Assembly (NCBI GenBank): GCA_021792815.1
Contig: JAJYTX010000220.1
Span: 1-5,681 of the forward strand
Direction of reading: 5' to 3'
Source: Pseudomonadota bacterium
GTDB taxonomy: Bacteria > Pseudomonadota > Gammaproteobacteria > Steroidobacterales > Steroidobacteraceae
Length of the DNA stretch: 5,681 nucleotides
Of this stretch, positions 1-5,554 are shown one piece after another; the stretch's first letter is position 1; each line of letters opens with the position of its first letter. The translations under genes were made by a program, and so were the position numbers. Under the pieces are notes generated by a model, which did no database searches, was not told the DNA's origin, and saw only the letters and a list, made by a program, of their open reading frames with translations.

Positions 1-96
1 GTGGGGGCGGACGCCTACTGCCGCGATGCGGCGATCGCGGTCGAGACCGCCAAGAGCCTGATCGCCGCCCGCCGCGCCGCGCGCCACGCCGCCTGA
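1..96 (+). CDS. Corrinoid (B12-binding) methyl-carrier protein, C-terminal end only
   Basis: Frame 1 is open from the window edge to the TGA at 94-96 and gives 31 residues. They begin VGADAYCRDAAIAVETAK and end in an Ala/Arg-rich tail. The pattern 'GADAY..DA..AVE.AK.L' matches the last strand and helix of the cobalamin-binding Rossmann domain in MtbC/MttC/MtgC-type corrinoid proteins, where it ends the protein. The GTG at position 1 is almost certainly an internal valine. The helical-bundle domain and the B12-ligating DXHXXG motif lie upstream and cannot be checked. In this family the protein carries the methyl group as methyl-Co(III) between a substrate methyltransferase and a THF methyltransferase. 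The identification rests on a short tail but is strengthened by the downstream corrinoid activator and methyl-THF methyltransferase genes. Confidence 0.72.
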   Translation: MGADAYCRDAAIAVETAKSLIAARRAARHAA

Positions 97-111
97 GGCC
101 GATGCACCCCC

Positions 112-729
112 ATGGACTCCCGCCGCGCCATCCTGATCATCGCCTGCGGGGCGCTCGCCCGCGAGATCAACGCGCTGCGCAGGGCCAACGATTGGGCGGT
201 CGACGTCCAGTGCTTGGCCCCTGAGCTGCACAACCATCCGCAGCGCATCGCCCCGGCGGTGCGCGAGCGGATCCGCGCGCACCGGGGGCAGTACCGTGCG
301 ATTTTCGTCGCCTACGCCGAATGCGGCACCATGGGACAGCTCGATCGGGTGCTCGCCGAGGAAGGCGTCGAGCGTCTCCCCGGCGCGCACTGCTACGAGT
401 TCTACGCCGGAGCCAGCACGTTTGCCGAGCTGGCGGACGCCGAGCCCGGGACGTTCTACCTGACCGATTTCCTCACACGGCACTTCGAGAGGCTGGTCAT
501 TCACGAACTCGGCATCGACCGCCATCCGCAGCTCGCGCAGGAGTACTTCCGGCACTATCGCAAGGTCGTCTACCTTGCCCAGGAGCCCTCGAGCGCGCTC
601 ATCGAGCAGGCGCGGCAGGCGGCCGTGCGCCTGGGGTTGGCCTTCGAGCACCGGCTCACCGGGTACGGCGAGCTCGGCACCCGTCTCACCGCTCTCGCCA
701 CAGGCGCAGCCCCCGCATGGCAAGTCTGA
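112..729 (+). CDS. DUF1638 domain-containing protein
   Basis: This 205-residue protein of unknown function matches what I know of the DUF1638 family (PF07796) along its whole length. Visible family blocks are 'IIACGALAREI' (residues 9-19), 'LAPELHNHPQRI' (35-46), 'AYAECGT' (67-73), 'HCYEFYAG' (93-100) and 'FYLTDFLTRHFERLV' (115-129). Four cysteines (C12, C34, C71, C94) and H40/H42 fall within or beside these blocks, which would suit a metal or cofactor site, but this is only inference. There is no signal peptide or membrane segment, so it is probably cytoplasmic. The ATG at 112 lies 15 nt after the corrinoid-protein stop. A weak GAGG (95-98) precedes it by 13 nt, and an ATG at 102 is out of frame. 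Its 3' end overlaps the next gene by 13 bp. Genes of this family recur beside MttB-type methyltransferase and corrinoid genes, which implies a role in methyl transfer or corrinoid handling, but no activity can be assigned. Confidence 0.88.
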   Translation: MDSRRAILIIACGALAREINALRRANDWAVDVQCLAPELHNHPQRIAPAVRERIRAHRGQYRAIFVAYAECGTMGQLDRVLAEEGVERLPGAHCYEFYAGASTFAELADAEPGTFYLTDFLTRHFERLVIHELGIDRHPQLAQEYFRHYRKVVYLAQEPSSALIEQARQAAVRLGLAFEHRLTGYGELGTRLTALATGAAPAWQV

Positions 730-1055
730 TCATCATCTCCTGGCGTAACATCCCCGCGCAGGTAATCGTCAAGCGCGGACGCGAGACGGCCAAGGCGCAG
801 CTCTCCCCGCGCTTTCAGGAAGCGGTGGACCGGGCCGCCATGCGCGCCGGCCGCGGCACCTCAAACGCCTACCTTGCCGACTGGCAGCGCAGCCCTCCCC
901 GTCCCTGCGCAGATGACCTGCAAAGCGAGGCTGCCGCGGAGGCGGCTCGGCTGGAGACGGCCTACAGCGACGAGCGACTCGAGCAGCTCGTGCGCTCCAA
1001 GGGCGTGGATCCCTCCTCGGACACCCCCTTCTCTCCCGAGCCCGGCGAGGCCTGA
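717..1055 (+). CDS. Small PF13769-type protein ('virulence factor' family)
   Basis: The 112-residue product starts MASLIIISWRNIPAQVIVKRG, which resembles the short family catalogued as 'virulence factor' (PF13769), typified by an N-terminal 'WR.IPAQV' motif (residues 9-16) and a later 'YLADWQR' (52-58). The rest is a charged, probably helical segment (about 66-95) and a Pro/Ser/Glu-rich tail. It has one cysteine (C64), no signal peptide and no convincing membrane span. The frame stays open upstream to 321, but the conserved N-terminus begins exactly at the ATG at 717, so that start is preferred; a longer version would run inside the DUF1638 gene. It overlaps DUF1638 by 13 bp, and its TGA shares a base with the next ATG (TGATG at 1053-1057), so coupled translation is likely. 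Nothing here suggests virulence. The neighbours point to an accessory role in C1 or corrinoid metabolism, with no known reaction. Confidence 0.8.
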   Translation: MASLIIISWRNIPAQVIVKRGRETAKAQLSPRFQEAVDRAAMRAGRGTSNAYLADWQRSPPRPCADDLQSEAAAEAARLETAYSDERLEQLVRSKGVDPSSDTPFSPEPGEA

Positions 1056-1513
1056 TGTACGCATTGAGACTCTGGTCGGTGCGCCACGCGCGCGGCCTCA
1101 ACGCCTTCTATCGCGGCTTTGAGACCGTCCTGACCGGCTTGCATCCGCTCTTCAAGCGCCTGGGCTACGAGCGCCTCGAGCGCCCCGTGGCCACCGTCGA
1201 GCACTCGGTCAAGGGGCTGTTGTTCGACTGCAGGATGTGCGGCCAGTGCGTGCTCTCCTCCACCGGCATGTCCTGCCCGATGAACTGCCCCAAGCAGCTT
1301 CGCAACGGCCCCTGTGGGGGCGTGCGCGACAACGGCCACTGCGAGGTGCGCCCCGAGATGAAATGCGTCTGGCATCAGGCGATCGCCGGCAGCGCGCGCA
1401 TTACGGGCGGCCGTGAGGCGCTGAGGGAGGTCCAGCTCCCGGTGGACCGGCGGCTGCAGGGCCGATCGTCATGGCTGCGCGTGGCACGCGAGCGCGCAGG
1501 AGCGGCCGCATGA
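1055..1513 (+). CDS. metV: MetV-type methylenetetrahydrofolate reductase C-terminal domain protein (cysteine-rich)
   Basis: This 152-residue protein matches the MTHFR_C domain (PF12225), the zinc- and Fe-S-associated partner of MetF in acetogens. The diagnostic block spans residues 57-108: 'FDCRMCGQCVLSSTG', 'CPMNCPK', 'LRNGPCGGV', 'GHCEV' and 'CVW'. Eight cysteines (C59, C62, C65, C74, C78, C87, C96, C104) are all inside it, suiting a [4Fe-4S] cluster and perhaps a zinc site. An N-terminal helical region (1-50) precedes it, and an Arg/Ala-rich tail (about 116-152) is less constrained. The ATG at 1055 overlaps the previous stop by one base, with GAGG at 1047-1050 four bases upstream. The end overlaps metF as ATGA. 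The close pairing with MetF implies a MetVF complex, with MetV passing electrons between the flavin of MetF and an external carrier. Here the protein is a separate chain rather than fused to MetF. Confidence 0.88.
   Translation: MYALRLWSVRHARGLNAFYRGFETVLTGLHPLFKRLGYERLERPVATVEHSVKGLLFDCRMCGQCVLSSTGMSCPMNCPKQLRNGPCGGVRDNGHCEVRPEMKCVWHQAIAGSARITGGREALREVQLPVDRRLQGRSSWLRVARERAGAAA
1498..1502 (+). promoter_or_regulatory. Ribosome binding site deciding the metF start
   Basis: AGGAG lies seven bases before the ATG at 1510, an ideal Shine-Dalgarno placement. It sits inside the last codons of metV, so ribosomes finishing metV can restart at the ATGA overlap. This favours ATG 1510 over the in-frame ATG at 1471, which has no comparable site and would add 13 residues overlapping metV. 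Confidence 0.75.
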
Positions 1514-2529
1514 TCTTCGAGGACGAGCCGGTCCCGGGCTATCCGCTGCCGATCCTGCCAGGTCACACCTCCCCCGGGCGGCTCGAGCGGATTCTGCGCG
1601 CCGGTCAGTTCGCCGTGACCACCGAGCTCGCCCCGCCCGATTCCGCCGACCCCGAGGAGGTCTACCAGCGGGCGAAAATCTTCGACGGCTACGTGGATGC
1701 CATCAACGCCACCGACGGCAGCGGCGCCAACTGCCACATGTCGAGCGTGGCGGTCTGCGCCCTGCTCACCCGTTTGGGCTACGCCCTCGTGATGCAGATC
1801 TCCTGCCGGGACAAGAACCGCATCGCCGTCCAGGGCGACATCCTGGGCGGGGCGGCCATGGGCGTGTGCAACATCCTGTGCCTCACCGGTGATGGGGTGC
1901 AGGCGGGCGATCACCCGCAGGCGCTGCCGGTGTTCGACCTCGACTGCATGTCGCTGCTCTCGACGGCCCGGACGCTGCGGGACGAGCACCGGTTCCTGAG
2001 CGGCCGCAAGATCACGTATGCGCCGCGGGTGTTCCTCGGGGCGGCCTCGAACCCATTCGCCCAGCCGACCGAGTGGCGCGCCGAGCGCCTGGCCAAGAAA
2101 GTGGCCGCCGGCGCCCAGTTCGTGCAGACCCAGTACTGCTACGACGTACCGATGCTCAAGACCTTCATGAGCCGGGTGGAGGACCTCGGGCTCCTCGGCA
2201 AGGTCTTCGTCCTGGTCGGCGTCGGTCCCCTGCGCTCGGCAAAGACCGCAGAGTGGATGCGTGCGAACGTTCCGGGTCTTCATATTCCCGAGACGGTCAT
2301 CAAGCGCCTCGCGGGCGCCCGGGATGGCGCGTGCGAAGGCCGCAATCTCTGCATCGAGCTCATCCAGGAGATCCGGGAAGTGCGCGGGGTGAGCGGCGTG
2401 CACATCATGGCCTACCGTCAGGAAGACAGTGTTCCCGACATCATCGAGCGCTCCGGAATCCTCCGCGGCCGGGTCCCCTGGTATCCGGGACGCGATCCGC
2501 AGGTGTCCGGGCCGCGATCCGCAGCGTAA
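1510..2529 (+). CDS. metF: Methylenetetrahydrofolate reductase (MetF type)
   Basis: This is a 339-residue flavin-dependent TIM-barrel enzyme that interconverts 5,10-methylene-THF and 5-methyl-THF. Family landmarks appear in order: 'TTELAPP' (37-43, with E39 in the place of the conserved catalytic Glu), 'INATDG' (65-70), 'SCRDKNR' (98-104), 'CLTGD' (124-128), 'GAASNPF' (177-183) and 'GAQFVQTQ' (201-208, the folate-contacting region). The catalytic barrel alone is present; there is no eukaryote-type regulatory domain. The start at 1510 is chosen for the ATGA overlap with metV and the AGGAG seven bases upstream. The last 20 or so residues (PGRDPQVSGPRSAA) look like a variable tail. With an upstream corrinoid methyl carrier and a downstream methyl-THF methyltransferase, the likely physiological direction is oxidation of methyl-THF from demethylation rather than methionine synthesis. 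That direction is inferred from context; the sequence does not show it. Confidence 0.92.
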   Translation: MIFEDEPVPGYPLPILPGHTSPGRLERILRAGQFAVTTELAPPDSADPEEVYQRAKIFDGYVDAINATDGSGANCHMSSVAVCALLTRLGYALVMQISCRDKNRIAVQGDILGGAAMGVCNILCLTGDGVQAGDHPQALPVFDLDCMSLLSTARTLRDEHRFLSGRKITYAPRVFLGAASNPFAQPTEWRAERLAKKVAAGAQFVQTQYCYDVPMLKTFMSRVEDLGLLGKVFVLVGVGPLRSAKTAEWMRANVPGLHIPETVIKRLAGARDGACEGRNLCIELIQEIREVRGVSGVHIMAYRQEDSVPDIIERSGILRGRVPWYPGRDPQVSGPRSAA

Positions 2530-2551
2530 CCCTCAACCCAATGGCCGCATC

Positions 2552-3472
2552 ATGACCGACACAGTCCTAAGCTCAGCAACCCGCGAAGTCGTCATCGGCT
2601 TCGAGCGTCCCTTCGTCATGATCGGCGAGAGGATCAATCCCACGGGCCGCAAGATCCTCGCCGCCGAGATGGCCGCCGGGGATTTCTCGCGTGTCGAGGC
2701 GGACGCGCGCGCGCAGGTCACCGCCGGCGCACACATGCTCGATGTGAATGCCGGCATCCCGCTCGCGGATGAGCCGGCGATCCTCGCCAAGGCCGTGCAG
2801 CTGGTGCAATCGATCACGGACGTGCCGCTCTCGATAGACTCCTCCATCGTGGCGGCCCTCGAGGCGGGCCTTGCGGTCTACAAGGGCAAGGCGCTGGTGA
2901 ATTCCGTCACGGGCGAGGAGGAGCGCCTGGAGGCCGTGCTGCCGCTGGTGAGGAAATACGGGGCGGCGGTGGTGGCGATCTCAAACGACGAGACGGGCAT
3001 CTCCGAGGACCCGGATGTGCGCTTCGAGGTGGCGAAGAAGATCGTGCACCGCGCGATGGACCACGGCATACCGGTCTGCGATGTGGTGGTCGATCCGCTG
3101 GTGATGCCGATCGGCGCCATCAACAAGGCGGGCGTGCAGGTGATGCACCTGCTGCACCGGCTCAGAGCCGAGCTGAAGGTGAACACCACCTGCGGCGCCT
3201 CCAACATCAGCTTCGGACTGCCCGCCCGGGAGGGCATCACGGCGGCGTTCCTGATCTCGGCGATCGGCTCCGGCATGACCTCCGCGATCATGAACCCGCT
3301 GCACACCGAGATCGTGCGGGCCGTCATGGGGGCGGACGTCATGATGGGGCACGATCCGGACTGCGCGCGCTGGATCCGCAGATTCCGCGAAGTGCCGGCC
3401 GCCGGTGCCGCGGGAGCCGAGGGAGCCGGCCGCGGCCGGCGCGAGGGAGGTCATCGCCGTCGTGTCAGCTGA
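2552..3472 (+). CDS. Methyltetrahydrofolate:corrinoid methyltransferase (DHPS/pterin-binding fold, MtgA/AcsE type)
   Basis: This 306-residue protein belongs to the pterin-binding TIM-barrel family that moves a methyl group between a corrinoid protein and THF. Key blocks are 'MIGERINPTGRK' (23-34), 'HMLDVNAGIP' (61-70, with D64 and N66), 'LSIDSS' (93-98), 'LVNSVTGEEER' (115-125), 'VVVDPLV' (178-184) and 'TCGASNISFGLP' (213-224). The last carries N218, probably equivalent to the Asn that assists N5 chemistry in the Moorella methyltransferase. The C-terminal motif 'GADVMMGHDPDC' closes the barrel, after which about 25 residues are Ala/Gly/Arg-rich and probably disordered. The ATG at 2552 is used because the family similarity starts soon after it; an ATG at 2541 is out of frame and stops after four codons. 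No clear Shine-Dalgarno lies before it, 22 nt after the metF stop. MtgA of glycine-betaine demethylation is the closest functional model; a methionine-synthase role is unlikely because other MetH domains are absent. Confidence 0.9.
   Translation: MTDTVLSSATREVVIGFERPFVMIGERINPTGRKILAAEMAAGDFSRVEADARAQVTAGAHMLDVNAGIPLADEPAILAKAVQLVQSITDVPLSIDSSIVAALEAGLAVYKGKALVNSVTGEEERLEAVLPLVRKYGAAVVAISNDETGISEDPDVRFEVAKKIVHRAMDHGIPVCDVVVDPLVMPIGAINKAGVQVMHLLHRLRAELKVNTTCGASNISFGLPAREGITAAFLISAIGSGMTSAIMNPLHTEIVRAVMGADVMMGHDPDCARWIRRFREVPAAGAAGAEGAGRGRREGGHRRRVS
3425..3440. repeat. 16-bp perfect palindrome before the corrinoid-activator start
   Basis: Bases 3425-3440 (GCCGGCCGCGGCCGGC) equal their own reverse complement. 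In RNA this can fold as a 6-bp all-GC stem with a CGCG loop. It ends three bases before the Shine-Dalgarno of the next gene and partly repeats a GGGAGCCG unit (3412-3419 and 3421-3428). It lies within the codons for the low-complexity tail of the methyltransferase, so GC-rich Ala/Gly/Arg coding alone could produce it. A role in tuning translation is speculative. Confidence 0.45.
3444..3450 (+). promoter_or_regulatory. Ribosome binding site deciding the ASKHA-protein start
   Basis: AGGGAGG is a strong Shine-Dalgarno match, 11 bases before the GTG at 3462. It supports that GTG over the in-frame GTG at 3405, which lacks a comparable site and would add 19 residues of Pro/Ala/Arg-rich sequence. 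Confidence 0.65.
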
Positions 3473-5489
3473 ACCGGGCGCCCTGGTTGTTTTCACGCCC
3501 TCGGGCAAGCGCGGCCGCTTCCCGCTCGGCACTTCGCTCCTCGCGGCAGCGCGCTCGCTCGGAGTGGATATCGATTCGGTCTGCGGGGGACGCACGATCT
3601 GCGGGCGCTGCCAGGTGCTCGTCATGGAGGGCGAGTTCGCCAAGCACGGCGTCCTCTCCCAGGCCGGGCACCTCTCCCCCGTGGGCGCCGCCGAAAAGAG
3701 CTATGCCCGCCGCCGCGGCCTCGCGAGCGGCCGGCGTCTGTCCTGCCAGGCGCTCATCCAGGGCGATCTGGTGGTGGACGTACCCCCGGGCAGCCAAGTA
3801 CACCGGCAGGTGGTGCGCAAAGAGGCCGACGCCCGCGCCATCACCCTGAATCCATCGGTGCACTTTTACTTTGTCGAAGTGCCTCAGCCGGACATGCACC
3901 ATCCGGCCGGCGATCTGCAACGGCTCAAGGAAGCCCTCGAGCGCGAGTGGCAGCTGCGCGGTCTTCAGTGCGACCTGCAGGTCCTGCAGAGCCTGCAGCC
4001 GGTGCTGCGCAAGGGAGAGTGGAAAGTCACGGCGGCCGTGCGCGCCGGCTCGCAGATCATCGGTGTCTGGCCGGGCTACCACGATCGCAAGCTCGGGCTC
4101 GCGGTGGACATCGGCTCGACCACCATCGCTGCCCATCTGTGCGACCTGAGAACCGGTGAAGTGCTCGCCTCGAGCGGAGCGATGAACCCTCAGATCCGCT
4201 TCGGCGAGGACCTGATGAGCCGTGTGTCGTACTCCATGATGCACCCGGGCGGAGCCGAGCAGATGACGGTCGCCGTGCGCGAGGCCATCAACCAGCTCGC
4301 CGCCGAAGTCGCCCTCCAGGCGCAAGCCGCTCCCGAGGACATCCTGGAAGTCACGCTGGTCGGCAACCCGATCATGCATCACCTGCTGCTCGGCATCGAC
4401 CCGGTGGAGCTCGGCGGCGCCCCGTTCGCACTGGCCACCGACGAGGCCACCGCCCTTCGCACCGCGGACCTGGGCCTTGCCCTTCATCCCAACGCCCGCG
4501 CCTATGTGCTGCCCTGTATCGCAGGCCACGTCGGCGCGGACACCGCGGGCATGGTCCTCTCGGAGCGGCCCGACCTCGCCGAGGACATCACCCTTCTGGT
4601 GGATGTGGGCACCAATGCCGAGATCGTGCTCGGCAACCGCAAGCGGCTGCTCGCCTGCTCGAGCCCCACGGGCCCGGCCTTCGAAGGGGCCCAGATCAGC
4701 AGCGGCCAGCGCGCCGCGCCCGGGGCCATCGAGCGGATACGGATCAATCCCGAGACGCTCGAGCCCCGCTTCAAAGTCATCGGCTCTGAGCTGTGGTCGG
4801 ATGAGCCGGGGTTTGAGCAGATGATCCAGGAGACCGGAGTCACCGGCATCTGCGGCTCGGGCATCATCGAGATCATCGCCGAGATGTATCTCGCGGGCAT
4901 CATCAACCAGGACGGCGTGGTGGACGGACAGCTCGCCGCACGCAGCCCGCGCATCGTGCCGCAGGGCCGGACCTTCAGCTACGTGGTGCACCAGGGCGCG
5001 CAGACGCTCATGGTCACGCAGAACGACGTTCGAGCAATCCAGCTCGCCAAGGCCGCCCTCTATGCCGGCATCAAGCTGCTGATGGAGCAATTCGGCACCG
5101 ATCGCGTCGATCGCATCCGTCTTGCCGGCGCCTTCGGCGCTCACATCGACGTCAAATACGCCATGCTCCTCGGGATGATCCCGGACTGTGATCTCTCGCA
5201 CGTCGCCTCGGCCGGCAACGCCGCCGGGACCGGAGCTCGCATCGCGTTGCTCGACCTCGACTCGCGACAGACGATCGAGACGCTGGTGCGCAAGGTGGAA
5301 AAGATCGAGACCGCCCTCGAGCCTCGCTTCCAGACCCACTTCGTGGAAGCGATGGGCATTCCGCACTCCACCGCACAGTACGTGCATCTGCGCAAGGTGG
5401 TGGACCTGCCTGCGCCCAAGCCGCTTGCGCCTCGGGAAAACGCGCGCGGGCGGCGGCGCCCGCGGCCGGAGGCGGCCGAAAGCCCATGA
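3462..5489 (+). CDS. ASKHA-domain reductive activator of corrinoid proteins (RamA/RACo-like, N-terminal [2Fe-2S])
   Basis: This protein is 675 residues from the preferred GTG start at 3462, which overlaps the previous gene by 11 bp. Residues about 8-110 form a plant-type ferredoxin domain with 'CGGRTICGRC' (C41, C47, C50) and a distal C95, the C-X5-C-X2-C...C signature of a [2Fe-2S] cluster. A linker and middle domain follow. From about 211 comes the ASKHA ATPase (DUF4445-type) domain: 'LAVDIGSTTIAAHL' (213-226), 'LVGNPIMHHLLLG' (299-311), 'VDVGTNAEIVLG' (380-391), 'GICGSGIIEII' (462-472) and 'LAGAFGAHID' (554-563), the phosphate- and adenosine-binding blocks. Family members use ATP to drive reduction of inactive Co(II) corrinoid to Co(I). 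The size and architecture match bacterial RACE proteins; methanogen RamA instead carries C-terminal [4Fe-4S] sites. The final 25 or so residues are Arg/Pro-rich. The likely client is the corrinoid protein ending at 96. Confidence 0.9.
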   Translation: MSAEPGALVVFTPSGKRGRFPLGTSLLAAARSLGVDIDSVCGGRTICGRCQVLVMEGEFAKHGVLSQAGHLSPVGAAEKSYARRRGLASGRRLSCQALIQGDLVVDVPPGSQVHRQVVRKEADARAITLNPSVHFYFVEVPQPDMHHPAGDLQRLKEALEREWQLRGLQCDLQVLQSLQPVLRKGEWKVTAAVRAGSQIIGVWPGYHDRKLGLAVDIGSTTIAAHLCDLRTGEVLASSGAMNPQIRFGEDLMSRVSYSMMHPGGAEQMTVAVREAINQLAAEVALQAQAAPEDILEVTLVGNPIMHHLLLGIDPVELGGAPFALATDEATALRTADLGLALHPNARAYVLPCIAGHVGADTAGMVLSERPDLAEDITLLVDVGTNAEIVLGNRKRLLACSSPTGPAFEGAQISSGQRAAPGAIERIRINPETLEPRFKVIGSELWSDEPGFEQMIQETGVTGICGSGIIEIIAEMYLAGIINQDGVVDGQLAARSPRIVPQGRTFSYVVHQGAQTLMVTQNDVRAIQLAKAALYAGIKLLMEQFGTDRVDRIRLAGAFGAHIDVKYAMLLGMIPDCDLSHVASAGNAAGTGARIALLDLDSRQTIETLVRKVEKIETALEPRFQTHFVEAMGIPHSTAQYVHLRKVVDLPAPKPLAPRENARGRRRPRPEAAESP

Positions 5490-5542
5490 CCGGCTCCATG
5501 ACGCCGCGAGTCCCACGCGGCGCTACCTCATTTAGCAAGTAA
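5486..5542 (+). other. 18-codon mini-ORF overlapping the activator stop (possible leader or coupling peptide)
   Basis: An ATG at 5486 overlaps the activator's TGA as ATGA and reads MTGSMTPRVPRGATSFSK to a TAA at 5540-5542, 12 bases before the etfB start. It resembles no protein family I know. It covers the hairpin at 5502-5522 and could couple translation across the gap. It could equally be chance: no clear Shine-Dalgarno beyond GGCGGCCGAA-type purines precedes it. Confidence 0.2.
5502..5522 (+). terminator. GC-rich hairpin in the activator-etfB gap (possible weak terminator or attenuator)
   Basis: CGCCGCG (5502-5508) and CGCGGCG (5516-5522) are perfect inverted copies around the 7-base loop AGTCCCA, giving a 7-bp all-GC stem. 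The following bases (CTACCTCATTT) contain only a short, broken T run, so efficient intrinsic termination is doubtful. It may partly separate the methyl-transfer operon from the etf genes, slow polymerase, or protect mRNA ends. It is the only strong inverted repeat in the one real gap between genes. Confidence 0.35.
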
Positions 5543-5554
5543 TCGAACGAACCA

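Noticed and set aside
321..716. Upstream extension of the PF13769 gene inside DUF1638
   Set aside because: The extension is Arg/Ala/His-rich and unlike any family, while the recognised family N-terminus begins exactly at the ATG at 717.
1375..2403. A 342-codon open frame on the - strand opposite metF
   Set aside because: It has no family motif and low-complexity His/Gly/Ala/Arg composition, and it lies opposite a well-supported MetF. It is a shadow of codon bias.
2429..2551. Longer start for the methyltransferase within the end of metF
   Set aside because: The added residues (Ser/Pro/Gly/Arg-rich) are not part of the family, and this frame would overlap conserved-frame metF sequence by about 100 bp. 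The ATG at 2552 gives a normal N-terminus.
3964..4002. Three closely spaced CTGCAG hexamers in the activator gene
   Set aside because: They encode repeated Leu-Gln pairs in a normal helical linker of the activator and do not form a tandem repeat array.
3465..5516. A 683-codon open frame on the - strand opposite the corrinoid-activator gene
   Set aside because: Its translation is rich in His, Arg, Gly and Ala with no recognisable domain, and it mirrors the codon bias of the + strand gene, whose ferredoxin and ATPase motifs are unmistakable. Long antisense frames are expected in GC-rich DNA.
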